Assembly: GCF_042678045.1 (NCBI RefSeq)
Contig: NZ_JBHUDI010000004.1
Location: forward strand, 62,001 to 126,000
DNA length: 64,000 nt
Source of the DNA: Natrinema amylolyticus_A
GTDB taxonomy: Archaea > Halobacteriota > Halobacteria > Halobacteriales > Natrialbaceae
Direction: 5' to 3'
The position numbers were made by a program, and so were the translations under genes. Of the stretch, positions 50,512 through 59,879 are shown in pieces. Below the pieces are notes generated by a model. The model was not told the origin of the DNA. It worked only from the letters and a program-made list of their open reading frames with translations, and did not search any database. Numbering within the stretch: position 1 is the first letter of the stretch; the number at the start of each line of letters is the position of its first letter.

Positions 50512-51575
50512 AGCACCACCAGTTCCTCTTCGATCTCGTTTTCGTCGAGTCCGACCTCTCGGCCCCGTGCGATGGCACGGATGTTCTCGACCTCGCGTTC
50601 TTTCGCGAGGATGTACGACAACACGGCCGAGACCGAGGTCGGGTAGATGCTCGAGAGCGTATCCGAGTACTCGAGCAACGCAGCGTCTAGTGCGTGCTCG
50701 AACTGGATAAGGCTGTCAGCATCGCGCAACTGATCGAGCGCCTCCGAGAGGCGGTCGCCGTAGCGGCGGTTCTCGGAGATGTGATCGACGAGCGCGTCGT
50801 AGTCGCCGACGAGCCGATTGAGATCGGACTCGTCGAACAGGACGCCGCCGTCGATGTAGTAGGCCGCGGGATCGAGGTCGGCCCCGCTGCGGGCGAGCCG
50901 CAACGCGTTCCGGGCGTTCCGGAAGTCGATCTCGGCCTGCAGGAACTCGATGTAGTTCGCTATCGGGCCCTCCTGTGGCTCAGCGCCCGGACCACGGGAG
51001 ACGTCTGCGAGCAAGTTCTCGTAGAACTCCCGGTCTAAGGCGTTCTCGAGGGGGACGAGTGCGCCGGTCTCTTCGTACTCCTCGAAGGCCTCGGTCAGCG
51101 CTTCGTAGTACATCGTGCCGTAGAGCACTTCGATCGCGTCCTCGATCGTGTCGGTCTCGATGAGGCGATCGACCGTCCGGTCGTCGAGTTCGCCGGCACG
51201 GATGAGGTCCGTGCGGATCTCCTCGGGAGCGGTGTCGGTGTAGATCCCGCGGAAGATCGTCTTCAGGTTCCAGACGTCGAACTTCCGGAGGTACCGAGCG
51301 ATGAGGTCGTAGAGCCGTCCCTGCGACCAATCGATCAGATCCTCGAAGTGCTTTGCGAGATTGCGGTTGAGCGCGTACTCGATCAGGTCGACGCCGGAAA
51401 AGCGCGTTCCGAGCTCGTTGATCTCGCGTTCGTACTCGGTCTCCTCCATGAACCGCGCGATCTCGCTCGGCCCCATCCGGATCAGCTTGCGATAGTCTTC
51501 GTCCGAGAACAGCGAGGCTCGGCGTGACCGAACGCGAGCGTTCACGTATTCCGGATTCGAGGCTCCTGCGCTCAT
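50508..51575 (-). CDS. atpC: A-type ATP synthase subunit C (rotor-stalk coupler)
   Basis: A 355-residue all-helical subunit that links the central stalk to the K ring. Begins MSAGASNPEYVNARVRSRRA, with the family feature NPEYVNARVRARR. Repeated helices such as LAKHFEDLIDWSQGRLYDLI and DFRNARNALRLARSG are typical. Overlaps atpE by four bases. The ATG at 51575 is used; the extension in frame upstream lies inside atpE. Confidence 0.94.
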   Translation of the reverse strand: MSAGASNPEYVNARVRSRRASLFSDEDYRKLIRMGPSEIARFMEETEYEREINELGTRFSGVDLIEYALNRNLAKHFEDLIDWSQGRLYDLIARYLRKFDVWNLKTIFRGIYTDTAPEEIRTDLIRAGELDDRTVDRLIETDTIEDAIEVLYGTMYYEALTEAFEEYEETGALVPLENALDREFYENLLADVSRGPGAEPQEGPIANYIEFLQAEIDFRNARNALRLARSGADLDPAAYYIDGGVLFDESDLNRLVGDYDALVDHISENRRYGDRLSEALDQLRDADSLIQFEHALDAALLEYSDTLSSIYPTSVSAVLSYILAKEREVENIRAIARGREVGLDENEIEEELVVL

Positions 51576-52153
51576 TGCTCGAAGAGTCGGTTGCTGATCT
51601 CCTGAAGGTTGTCTTCCCACACGTCCTCGAGAACCGAGTCGAACGTGTTGTTGACTCGGACGCGGGACTGCTCGCTCTCGACGACGACGCCGCCGAGACA
51701 GTCGACGTCGCCGGCGTACTCGTAGCCGTCGTACTCGTCGACGATCGACTCGAGCAGTGCCTGGTCGTCGCTGCGACCGTAGACGCTGACGTCGTCGCCC
51801 GCGTCGAATTCGACGCTTGCGGCCTCGAGCAGCTCGCGGGTCAGTTCCTCGCGAGTGTCGCCCTCGAGGCCAGCGAGTTCGTCCTCGACTGCCTCACGGA
51901 CCTCTCCGAGGACATCACGGCGGGCCTCCAGACGCTTTTGTTTCGCCTCCAGTTTCGCACTGGAGAGACGCTGTTCGCGGAGCTGGTCGATTTCGCGCTC
52001 GACCGCCGTTTCCGCGTCCGCGAGGATCTCCTCGGCGTCGGACTCGGCGGCCGATTCGATCTCCTCGGCGCGCGTTTCGCCCTCCGCGCGGATGTCCTCC
52101 GCACGCGCGTTGGCCTCTTCTCGAATGTCTTTGACGACTGTGTCCAAACTCAT
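51572..52153 (-). CDS. atpE: A-type ATP synthase subunit E (peripheral stalk)
   Basis: A 193-residue subunit. The N-terminal ~90 residues form a long charged coiled coil (DIREEANARAEDIRAEGETRAEEIESAAE) that pairs with subunit H; the C-terminal ~100 residues form the head-binding domain (CLGGVVVESEQSRVRVNNTFDS). Third gene before atpC in the operon direction, with 21 bases to atpK. Confidence 0.95.
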   Translation of the reverse strand: MSLDTVVKDIREEANARAEDIRAEGETRAEEIESAAESDAEEILADAETAVEREIDQLREQRLSSAKLEAKQKRLEARRDVLGEVREAVEDELAGLEGDTREELTRELLEAASVEFDAGDDVSVYGRSDDQALLESIVDEYDGYEYAGDVDCLGGVVVESEQSRVRVNNTFDSVLEDVWEDNLQEISNRLFEQ

Positions 52154-52174
52154 TGGTGAAGAAGGGGGTTGCTT

Positions 52175-52432
52175 TTACACGATGAAGACGACGACCAGGG
52201 CCAGGATCACGAGCGTCTCTGGGAGGACGGTCATGATCAGGCCTGGAACGAACATGTCGTCGTCTTCAGCGATGGCGCCGACTGCAGCTGCGCCGATACC
52301 ACGCTCGGCGTAGCCCGCCGCGAGCGCGGCGAGGCCGACAGCGATCGCCGCTGCGCCAGCGTTTTCGAGGGTTGGTCCAGCCGCCTGTTCTGCTTGCAGT
52401 GCAACATCCGCCGCGAGTTCAAGTCCACTCAT
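52175..52432 (-). CDS. atpK: A-type ATP synthase subunit K (proteolipid ring)
   Basis: An 85-residue proteolipid with two membrane helices (about 27-54 and 62-85). The ion-carrying glutamate is Glu72 in TVLPETLVILALVV. A single hairpin unit with one carboxylate is the plain form of the ring subunit. The N-terminal 25 residues precede the first helix. It should carry H+ in this organism, but the ion choice is inferred. Confidence 0.93.
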   Translation of the reverse strand: MSGLELAADVALQAEQAAGPTLENAGAAAIAVGLAALAAGYAERGIGAAAVGAIAEDDDMFVPGLIMTVLPETLVILALVVVFIV

Positions 52433-52434
52433 TG

Positions 52435-54675
52435 TTAGTAGTCCTCAATGTGGTTTCGATCGGTTCCGAACGGTTCGTAGTTCTCCCCACCGCCTTCATA
52501 AAACTTGTTAAAGAATTCGACGTACTCGAGACGAACGGCCTGTAAGCCGGCGCTTGTCACGCCAAGTGCTAGCACGACCACGTGTCCGAGTACGAGAATC
52601 ACAAGTCCGCCGATCAGGGCTGCGGTGCCCGAGTGCATGAGGCCGCTGAAGACGACCTCGGCACCCTCGCCGTAGTGTTCGGCGACGTAGCTCGGCTCGT
52701 GCGTTCGAAGGAAGTGGAACTCTCCATCGGGGTCCTCGTAGGCACCGAAGAACAGCAGGTTGACCACGAACGCCATGCCGGCCTTCGCGAGCAACACTGC
52801 GCCCATCCGGGTGTACGAGAAGACGTTCACGACGACGTCGAGCGCTTCGACGGCCTCGACGGGTTCGCTGACGATCAGCATCACGAGTCCGACCAGGAAC
52901 GCCAGCAGCGGGACCGACAGCGGGAACTCGAGACCTGGGACGGTGAAGAGTACCCACTCCGGGAACCCGGCAAAGCCGATCGGGAACGGTCCGCCACTTG
53001 CGAACGTCTCGAACAGGAAATCCGGCTTCGCGGCCTCTGCCTGTTTCGAGAAGATCCAGACCCAGATTCCGTTGAGCATCAGGAGCCAGGATCCACTGTG
53101 GAAGAGGGCATCTTTGAAGCCGTGGCTGAGGTTCTCGAAGAAGTCCAGGATGTATCCAATGTTGAGATGGAGGATCCCGAACATCACGCTAATGACCATC
53201 CAGCCAAGCGCGAAGTCGGCGGCTGCCGGCTCGAGTCCCTTGTTCAGCGGGAGCCAGTCGATGCCAAGCGTCTGGTGCCAGACGATCTCTCCGAGGACGT
53301 GCAGGCCGAAGATCTCGCCGTACACGAACCCAAAGATGGTCGTGAACAGACCAGCCCAGACGGCGACACCGCCGAGACTGGAGATCGCGTCGTTGTCGAC
53401 CTGGGTTACCATGTAGCCCCCGATAGCCATGTAGATGACGCCGTAGCCGGCGTCACCGATCATGAACCCGAAGAACAACGGGAACGTCAGGAACAGGAAG
53501 ATCGTCGGATCGAACTCACTGTATTTCGGCATGCTGACTGCCTGTACGAGCACTTCGAACGGTTTCGCCGGACCCGGATTGTCCTGCACCGTCGGCGGCT
53601 CGTCGCCCATCGTGATCGTCGAGCCACCGTCGGTAACCGCCTTCTGCTGCTGGTCGTCCGCTTCGGCGGGTGATTCGTCTTCTTCGTCGGCCGCCGCGGG
53701 CGCGCCCTTCTGGACGTCTTCGGTGTGGGCGTGTGCGCCGTGGCGGTCGTAATCGGCCCGCTCGAGTTCTTCGATCTCGACGCTGTCGCCGACGGCGTCG
53801 TCTAACGCAGCGACGAGTCGATCGTACTCGTCGGTCGGGATCCAGCCTTCCGCGATGAACGCTCGATCGGTCGTCGCGAACTGCAGCGGCGCTTCCGCCT
53901 GCTGGACCTCGATCGTCAGTCGCTCTTCGACACGCAGGAGGAAGTCGGCCTCCTGCTGTTTGATCTCCTCGAGTTCCGCGTCGAGTTCTTCACGCTGGGC
54001 CTCGAGGGACTGCTTTTCGTCCTCGAGGTCGGCGACGTACGCCTCGGGGCTCTGTTCGGTCTCGGGCACCTCGTGTCGGGTGACGTCGACACCGACCAGC
54101 GCGTCGTCGATCGGCGCCTCGTCGGCGTCGTCGGTGGGTGCGGCGACGATCGCCACGACGTCGCCACCGGTGAACGTCTCGAAAGCCCGAATCTCGTCGG
54201 CGGCGGCGACGGCATCCTCGATCGCGTCGACGTCACCTTCGACGACGAGTACGTCGACCGTCTCGTACCCCGACAGCAAGTCGAGGTCGATGCCCAGTTC
54301 CGCGAAGGGCGCGACGCGGTTGATCTTCTCGTCGACCTGCCGCAGTTCGTTGGTGATCTCGCCGCGGCGATCGTCGAGTTCGTTGACCCGCGTGCGGATC
54401 TCCTCGAGTCGCGCTTCCCAGTCCTCGTCGATGCGCCCCGGTTCGGCCTCGTCGGCCGACAGCTCCAGGGTGCTCTCGAGGGCGCGGACGGTCACCAACT
54501 TCTCGGACGCCTCGTCGGCGCCGGCGATGGGATTGCCGTTGTCGAAGCCCTCCCACGAGCCGTCGTAGTCCGAGAGATGCACCAGGTTCAGTCCGTGGAT
54601 CGTCTCGATGACCGTGGGCATAACGCCCCGGGAACCGGTCACCGAGACCTTGCTCATCCGTTCAGGTCTGAGCAT
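52435..54675 (-). CDS. atpI: A-type ATP synthase subunit I (membrane half-channel)
   Basis: A 746-residue subunit a-like protein. The cytoplasmic N-terminal half (about 1-350) is charged with coiled coils and an acidic linker; the C-terminal half has about eight membrane helices, including the essential arginine region in VNVFSYTRMGAVLLAKAGMAFVV. It forms the ion half-channels and anchors the peripheral stalk. The start at 54675 (MLRPERMSK) overlaps atpH by 14 bases; an ATG at 54657 is an alternative. Confidence 0.94.
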   Translation of the reverse strand: MLRPERMSKVSVTGSRGVMPTVIETIHGLNLVHLSDYDGSWEGFDNGNPIAGADEASEKLVTVRALESTLELSADEAEPGRIDEDWEARLEEIRTRVNELDDRRGEITNELRQVDEKINRVAPFAELGIDLDLLSGYETVDVLVVEGDVDAIEDAVAAADEIRAFETFTGGDVVAIVAAPTDDADEAPIDDALVGVDVTRHEVPETEQSPEAYVADLEDEKQSLEAQREELDAELEEIKQQEADFLLRVEERLTIEVQQAEAPLQFATTDRAFIAEGWIPTDEYDRLVAALDDAVGDSVEIEELERADYDRHGAHAHTEDVQKGAPAAADEEDESPAEADDQQQKAVTDGGSTITMGDEPPTVQDNPGPAKPFEVLVQAVSMPKYSEFDPTIFLFLTFPLFFGFMIGDAGYGVIYMAIGGYMVTQVDNDAISSLGGVAVWAGLFTTIFGFVYGEIFGLHVLGEIVWHQTLGIDWLPLNKGLEPAAADFALGWMVISVMFGILHLNIGYILDFFENLSHGFKDALFHSGSWLLMLNGIWVWIFSKQAEAAKPDFLFETFASGGPFPIGFAGFPEWVLFTVPGLEFPLSVPLLAFLVGLVMLIVSEPVEAVEALDVVVNVFSYTRMGAVLLAKAGMAFVVNLLFFGAYEDPDGEFHFLRTHEPSYVAEHYGEGAEVVFSGLMHSGTAALIGGLVILVLGHVVVLALGVTSAGLQAVRLEYVEFFNKFYEGGGENYEPFGTDRNHIEDY

Positions 54676-54994
54676 GGACGTCCTCCTGGAACAGTTCGAC
54701 GACGTGGTCGGTCACTTCGTCGACCCGGTCTCGGGCGCGCTCGGCGAGTGCCTCGCGCTCCTGTTCGCCTTCTTCGAGGACCTGCTCGCATTCCGCATCG
54801 ATCTCTTCGCGAGCCTCCTCCAGGCGGCGCTCTTTTATCTCCTGCGCCTCCTGTTCCGCTTCTGTGCGAATTTCCTCGGCACGTTTCCGGGCCTCGGCTA
54901 TTCGCTCGTCGCGGTCGTTTTCTGCCAATGCGACGATCTCGTCGGCCTCGTCTTCGGCCGACTTAATTCGTTCGAGAACCTCTGGCCTCGGCAT
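54662..54994 (-). CDS. atpH: A-type ATP synthase subunit H (peripheral stalk)
   Basis: A 110-residue coiled-coil protein (MPRPEVLERIKSAEDEADEIVALAENDRDERIAEARKRAEEI) with a continuous Glu/Ala/Arg heptad pattern, which pairs with subunit E in the outer stalk. First gene of the operon H-I-K-E-C-F-A-B. A TATA element lies at 55025-55032, giving a leader of roughly eight bases. Confidence 0.92.
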   Translation of the reverse strand: MPRPEVLERIKSAEDEADEIVALAENDRDERIAEARKRAEEIRTEAEQEAQEIKERRLEEAREEIDAECEQVLEEGEQEREALAERARDRVDEVTDHVVELFQEDVHAQT

Positions 54995-55024
54995 ACTCTA
55001 AGCAATCAGACGTTTGCCAGAGCG

Positions 55025-55032
55025 TGTATATG
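55025..55032 (-). promoter_or_regulatory. Promoter of the atp operon
   Basis: Minus-strand CATATACA is centred about 35 bases before the atpH ATG, placing the start of transcription near 55002 with a very short leader. It is the only clear TATA element in the 157 bases between atpH and the divergent methyltransferase gene. Confidence 0.45.
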
Positions 55033-55151
55033 GTAGTTGCGAAAGTGACTCAGTGGCTGTCGTTCTCGAACATCCAGTAATAGCTTGTTAGGTGCATCTC
55101 ATAGCGCCGGGAACAGCAGACATATGTCGATCGGATCGAAATCCATCACTA

Positions 55152-55775
55152 ATGGGACTTCTCGAGAACAAGGCCCGTGCCCGACTGTTTTATAAGTACC
55201 TCTCGCGGGTCTACGATCAGGTGAACCCCTTCATCTGGACCGAGGAGATGCGCAACGAGGCCCTCTCCCTGCTCGAGTTCGAGGAGGGAATGACCGTCCT
55301 CGACGTCGGCTGTGGGACCGGCTTCGCGACCGAGGGACTGCTCGAGCACGTCGACGAGGTCTACGCGCTCGACCAGAGCGAACACCAGCTCGAACAGGCC
55401 TACGAGAAGTTCGGCAAACGCGCCCCGCCGGTGCACTTCCATCGGGGTGACGCCGAACGACTCCCGTTCGCGACGGACACGTTCGACGTCGTTTGGTCGT
55501 CGGGCTCGATCGAGTATTGGCCGAACCCGATCCTCGCGCTCCGGGAGTTCCGCCGCGTCCTCAAACCCGGCGGACAGGTACTCGTCGTCGGCCCGAACTA
55601 CCCCGACAACGTCGTCAGCCAACTGCTAGCCGACTCGATTATGCTCTTCTACGACGAGTACGAAGCCGATCGGATGTTCAAGACCGCCGGCTTCGAGGAC
55701 GTCAAACACGCCTTCATGGGCCCGTCGTACGACCCCGACGTCGCGATCACGACGATCGGCCGCGCGCCGGAATAG
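55152..55775 (+). CDS. Class I SAM-dependent methyltransferase (quinone-type, VTE3-like)
   Basis: A 207-residue methyltransferase. SAM motif I is VLDVGCGTGFATEG, motif II lies in EVYALDQSEHQLEQAYEK, and GDAERLPFATDTFDVVWSSGSIEYWPNP is the post-I region. The N-terminus (RARLFYKYLSRVYDQVNPFIWTEEMR) resembles plant and archaeal methyl-phytylbenzoquinone methyltransferases, so menaquinone methylation is a reasonable guess. Its start faces away from the atp operon. Confidence 0.85.
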   Translation: MGLLENKARARLFYKYLSRVYDQVNPFIWTEEMRNEALSLLEFEEGMTVLDVGCGTGFATEGLLEHVDEVYALDQSEHQLEQAYEKFGKRAPPVHFHRGDAERLPFATDTFDVVWSSGSIEYWPNPILALREFRRVLKPGGQVLVVGPNYPDNVVSQLLADSIMLFYDEYEADRMFKTAGFEDVKHAFMGPSYDPDVAITTIGRAPE

Positions 55776-55781
55776 CGGCGC

Positions 55782-56291
55782 TTAGCTCGCTGTCGTCTCG
55801 AGTGTTGCCACCTGTCGATCGTCGACGGCGAGCGTGACGGTGACCGAATCGCCTGCTGCAAGCGTCGGACTGTTCGTCTCAGCGATCGAAACGCCGGCAC
55901 GCTCCCCTGCTGTCCACGTCGAATCGCTTTTCGCATTGAACGGGCCGTCGGGCGCGCCATCGAACCCGCGCGCGCCGACGAACGGAATCGGCGGTTGTGC
56001 GGTCAGCTCCGTGCCGTTGATTGCAATCGTCACCGACAGTGTCTCGACGTCGAGGTCATCTCCTGCGAGGTGTTCGATCACGATCGCAGCGCGGTCGCCG
56101 TCAGCCGAGAGTTCGAACGTCGCGGTTGGGCTGGTTGGCTCAAGCGACCACACCCCTGCGCCGACTGCGACGACGGCTGCCAGACAGACGGTGAGTGTGA
56201 TCAGGAGAGCAGTGCCAATGATCGGACTGATAGCACGCGTACCACTTGCGATTGGCCCCTGTCGATAACGACCGTCTTGCGCTCCGTTCAT
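55782..56291 (-). CDS. Archaeal type IV pilin-like protein
   Basis: A 169-residue protein with a type III signal sequence: a polar start, then TRA|ISPIIGTALLITLTVCLAAVV, with likely prepilin peptidase cleavage after Ala and the SPIIGT motif of haloarchaeal pilins. The rest is a beta-rich external domain (VSIAETNSPTLAAGDSVTVTL). It could be a pilus subunit or a pilin-anchored surface protein. The ATG at 56291 is used because the TATA at 56316-56323 predicts a leaderless start there; an ATG at 56315 lies at the TATA itself. Confidence 0.82.
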   Translation of the reverse strand: MNGAQDGRYRQGPIASGTRAISPIIGTALLITLTVCLAAVVAVGAGVWSLEPTSPTATFELSADGDRAAIVIEHLAGDDLDVETLSVTIAINGTELTAQPPIPFVGARGFDGAPDGPFNAKSDSTWTAGERAGVSIAETNSPTLAAGDSVTVTLAVDDRQVATLETTAS

Positions 56292-56315
56292 TGAATTCTC
56301 TGGCTGTTCTTTCAC

Positions 56316-56323
56316 ATATAAAT
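56316..56323 (-). promoter_or_regulatory. TATA element for the pilin-like gene
   Basis: Minus-strand ATTTATAT is centred about 27 bases before the ATG at 56291, predicting leaderless transcription and ruling out the upstream in-frame ATG at 56315. Confidence 0.5.
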
Positions 56324-56403
56324 CACGGCCCGCGGTTGCCGAGGAATCGACGATCGCTTCTCACCGTCTCGATGTGGGGAGTTCCCTTCGTTACACTCCG
56401 ATA

Positions 56404-57609
56404 TCAGGTGCCGCCCGTGATCGTCGCATTGACACTTTCAGTTGTTGTCTCTGCTTTCAACCGGTAATCATTCTGGGGCTGAACGATCCATAGATGCCCG
56501 TCCTCGTCGGTCATGCCGAGTTCGACGCCATCGACAGTGATCGTCGCCTGCACAGGATCTCCGGTTTCCGAATCCGTCACTTCTACCTCGAGAGGTCCGT
56601 TCGCTGGCGTTTTCGTGATCGTCATCTCGAGTTCGTCTCGGGACCACGTCTGGTTATCCACCGTGGGGAGCGTGGGTACAGATAGCTCCTGTATCTCGCG
56701 ATAGACGTCACCTGTCTCGCTATCGAAATAAAACTCGAGTCGACCCTGATCGTGGGCGATCTCTGCCCAGTAGTAGTCAGGACTGTTGTCCTGGAAGTGG
56801 GGCCCGAACTCGCTCGCCCACGGATAGAGCTCGTCGATATGATCGTACGCTTCTCCGTTTTCGAACCGATCGGATCCCGACTCGGCACGGTTATCGAACC
56901 GGCTCCGCTCAACGAGATATTGATTTCCGTCGATCATCGAGATGCTGTATCCGTTCTGTGTGGTCGAAATGAGGACCTTGTGTGGGTCGTTCTCAGCTGG
57001 CAGGTTACGTTCGAGGTTCGACCGCAGCACCGTCTGATGCGACTCGAGGGCTTTGTCTTCGGCGCGTATCTGACTCGCCGAAAGCGAGTAATCCGGGACC
57101 CGTTCGGCTCGATCGTCGATCACACTGATCTGTTGGGACAGGGCCACCGCTTCGTTCTGGTTCCGTAACAGCGTCTGAAGCAACGCGGCTGACGAACGCT
57201 CACCGGCAGCGTGCTCTCTTACGGCGGTTCGTTCGCGCTCTTCGAGTTCGTCTGCTTGTCGTGTGAGCCGTTCGTATGCCGTCTCGAGCATCGCTGCTCG
57301 TTCCTCGGCGCTCGCCTCGGCGAACTCGTCGTCGACGAGTACGTACTGGCCGTGATCAACCCGTAGTTCGTCGTCAGCGCTTGCGAGCGTCGTTCCGAGA
57401 CCGGTGGCGGAGTTCGTATGCTCGCTTCTGACGTCGTCGTCAAGTTCGAGGCGGTTCGTTGTGTTCGTGACGTCCGTTTGCAAGGAGGGGTTTCGCTGGA
57501 CGGAGGCATGAGATCCGTCTTCGGGGGCAGGCGCCGCCGCGGTAACGGTTACCGAGGGCACCGAAAGGATGAGGAGGACGACAAGGAAGGTAGAAGTCAC
57601 CTTGTTCAT
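56404..57609 (-). CDS. Secreted haloarchaeal protein with coiled-coil and beta domains
   Basis: A 401-residue exported protein: Sec signal at residues 1-25 (STFLVVLLILSVPSVTVTAA), a charged helical region at about 90-200 (MLETAYERLTRQADELEERER), then beta-rich regions including a PepSY-like segment (WAEIAHDQGRLEFYFDSETGDVYREIQ) and a C-terminal carboxypeptidase-regulatory/Ig-like domain (VTDSETGDPVQATITVDG). No C-terminal anchor is visible. It is divergent from a transmembrane regulator gene. A TATA-like element near 57631-57640 predicts a leaderless start. Function unknown. Confidence 0.7.
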   Translation of the reverse strand: MNKVTSTFLVVLLILSVPSVTVTAAAPAPEDGSHASVQRNPSLQTDVTNTTNRLELDDDVRSEHTNSATGLGTTLASADDELRVDHGQYVLVDDEFAEASAEERAAMLETAYERLTRQADELEERERTAVREHAAGERSSAALLQTLLRNQNEAVALSQQISVIDDRAERVPDYSLSASQIRAEDKALESHQTVLRSNLERNLPAENDPHKVLISTTQNGYSISMIDGNQYLVERSRFDNRAESGSDRFENGEAYDHIDELYPWASEFGPHFQDNSPDYYWAEIAHDQGRLEFYFDSETGDVYREIQELSVPTLPTVDNQTWSRDELEMTITKTPANGPLEVEVTDSETGDPVQATITVDGVELGMTDEDGHLWIVQPQNDYRLKAETTTESVNATITGGT

Positions 57610-57778
57610 CGCGCCACCGTTTGGGCTCCTGATATAAAAACAGGTCGTCTATCGTTACGGACGTGAAATACTGTCTTCAGACCGGCTAACTATATCTTAT
57701 ACCCTTCAGTACCGTTCCTAACGTTTTATTTTTCAATGGAAAGTGTTTTTTCCCCCGGGAAACCACCCGTTGATACGT

Positions 57779-59098
57779 ATGCGGATTTCCACTGCCGCCG
57801 CAGTCGCCCTCACAGCCCTCCTCGTTACGTCCAGTTTAGGGGCAGTGGCCGCCACATCGTCGAGTCCCACGTCGACGACCGTCGAGCGGTCCCCCGCAGC
57901 GTCGTTTTCTACCCCTGCTTTTGAACGATCTCACCCTGCCCCGTCGATCTCATCACAATCAACTGCTGAACCATTGGATCGTCCCGATACCTGGCAGGTG
58001 ATTCGGATTCGGATCACGGACGACGGAAACGCGAAATGGACGGTTGAAAGCCGATTTCTCGTGACAACCGAAGCCGAGGCTGAAACCTTCGAGGACTACG
58101 CCAACGAGGTCAGTTCGGGACAGCGAACCGAACCGTACAACCGCCAGCTATTCCAACCACACGTAGATCTCGCGGCCGAGTCGACCGGTCGTGACATGAC
58201 GATCGAGAACGCAGGCTGGGATGACCCCCGAATCGAACGAATCGAAAACGAGGGTGAACGATCAGCGGATGCCGAGACCGTCCGGGTCGGGATTATGTCC
58301 TATTCGTTTACCTGGACGAATTTCGCGACAGTCGACGGCGATCGGATTCACGCTGGTGACACCCTCCGGACGGCCGGCCTGTTCCGGACGCTGGATTCCG
58401 GTCAGCGACTTATTATCGAACCACCTGACAACTATGGCTTCGTCGAGGCACCGACGAGCACCGTGGACGGCGCGCTCGTCTGGAACGGTCCCCATCAGTT
58501 CGACACGGACAGCCTCGAGATCACAATCATCAAGGGCGCAGGCTCTGGCTTACCGCCCAGCTCAGGTACGGGCTGGCTTATCGCCTCGGCTCTCGGACTT
58601 GTCATCCTTGTTGGTGGTGGAGCCTATCTCGTCACACGGCGAACCGAGGACGCCGACGACTCGATCTCGGTCGATCGGCTGTTGACGCTCGAACATCTCC
58701 GATCTCTCGAGTTAACAGAACGGTTGGGCCGCCGTGAGAGCCCCGTTGATGATTCCGGTTCCACCGGGACCGCTGAGGACGGCGAGCTCGCGAACGCTGC
58801 CGCTGAGTCGCCCGAACCATACACCAACGAGTCTGGAACTCACCTCGAGTTCGAGGAGTCCGACCTCCACGACATCGACCCCGAACTGTTGAGTGACGAG
58901 GAGCGCGTGCTTCGCCTGCTCAAACAGAACGGCGGTCGGATGAAACAGGCGTCTATCGTCTCGGAGACTGGCTGGTCGAACGCGAAGGTGTCACAGCTCC
59001 TGTCGAAGATGGACGACGATGACGAGATCGAGAAACTCCGCATCGGACGCGAGAACCTCATTACGTTGCCGGGCGTCGACCTGACCGATCTCGACTGA
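57779..59098 (+). CDS. Transmembrane one-component winged-helix regulator
   Basis: A 439-residue protein. Signal peptide (about 1-25), an external domain of about 230 residues (TWQVIRIRITDDGNAKWTVE ... FVEAPTSTVDGALVWNGP), a single membrane helix (about 265-285, LIASALGLVILVGGGAYLV), an acidic linker, and a C-terminal winged helix (SDEERVLRLLKQNGGRMKQASIVSETGWSNAKVSQLLSKMDDDDEI). The layout couples sensing outside the cell directly to DNA binding. Upstream sequence to 57724 is AT-rich with GTTTTATTTT as a possible TATA. Targets unknown; the divergent secreted-protein gene is the first candidate. Confidence 0.8.
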   Translation: MRISTAAAVALTALLVTSSLGAVAATSSSPTSTTVERSPAASFSTPAFERSHPAPSISSQSTAEPLDRPDTWQVIRIRITDDGNAKWTVESRFLVTTEAEAETFEDYANEVSSGQRTEPYNRQLFQPHVDLAAESTGRDMTIENAGWDDPRIERIENEGERSADAETVRVGIMSYSFTWTNFATVDGDRIHAGDTLRTAGLFRTLDSGQRLIIEPPDNYGFVEAPTSTVDGALVWNGPHQFDTDSLEITIIKGAGSGLPPSSGTGWLIASALGLVILVGGGAYLVTRRTEDADDSISVDRLLTLEHLRSLELTERLGRRESPVDDSGSTGTAEDGELANAAAESPEPYTNESGTHLEFEESDLHDIDPELLSDEERVLRLLKQNGGRMKQASIVSETGWSNAKVSQLLSKMDDDDEIEKLRIGRENLITLPGVDLTDLD

Positions 59099-59189
59099 TC
59101 GGCCTGGCTCGTCACAGTCGATCCGGAGTCGATGCCTATAGTAACAACTGAAACGCTTCACACACTGACTGTCAGTGGCTACTATCGTT

Positions 59190-59879
59190 CTAGTCCTCGG
59201 TCGAGTCCGAGTCGGGTGCGGTCGAACTCGAGTCGTCAGCATCTGTGTCCGGGTTGTACTGAATATCAGTGCTCACCGCACCGTAGATATCGTCCCAGTC
59301 TTTGTCCTCGTCCATCAGGAAGACCTCGACGGTCAGCGAGCCGGCGCCAAATTCTTCGATACCGGCCGGTCGAACGTCGATGTGGAACGTCCCGTTTTCG
59401 TCCATCTTGACCTCGTCCGTCCGTTCGATAATCTTCCGGTTGCCCTCACCTTCGTTGATCTTGACGAAGAAGTACGGCTCGCCCTCCACGTCACCGTGTT
59501 CCGGCGGATCGACGTTCTCCATGCTGGTGTTGGCGACGACCTCGAGGTTAAAGTTTGAGTACCCGTCACCGCTCTCCGCGGGCTCTTTGTCGACGAATTC
59601 GACGGATTCGATACGGTCCTCGCGTTTGTCTTCCAGTGGCCGATTCGGTTCTTCGGGCGGATACCACGCTGCATCTGCGGTGTCGTCGCTGCTATCCGTG
59701 CTCGTGTCTTCTCTGGTTCCGTTCACTTGATCGTCGGGTTCGGTTGCGCCCGTCTCAGTCACCGATTCCGTGTCGGTCTCGTTTGTCGGCTCACCCGCTT
59801 GAGAGCCACCGAGGGCACTACACCCGGAGAGAGCCACGAGCAGTGCAACCACGACAACTGCGGCGTTTCGGAATTGCAT
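59190..59879 (-). CDS. Secreted lipoprotein of unknown function
   Basis: A 229-residue exported protein. The signal sequence ends in a lipobox, LVALSGCSALGG, so the mature N-terminal cysteine (about residue 20) is probably lipid-modified. Then a Thr/Asp/Glu-rich linker of about 60 residues, and a beta-sandwich-like domain (EFVDKEPAESGDGYSNFNLEVVANTSM ... GSLTVEVFLMDED). The last 20 residues are Asp/Ser-rich. Function unknown. The ATG at 59879 is preferred over 59909. Confidence 0.75.
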   Translation of the reverse strand: MQFRNAAVVVVALLVALSGCSALGGSQAGEPTNETDTESVTETGATEPDDQVNGTREDTSTDSSDDTADAAWYPPEEPNRPLEDKREDRIESVEFVDKEPAESGDGYSNFNLEVVANTSMENVDPPEHGDVEGEPYFFVKINEGEGNRKIIERTDEVKMDENGTFHIDVRPAGIEEFGAGSLTVEVFLMDEDKDWDDIYGAVSTDIQYNPDTDADDSSSTAPDSDSTED

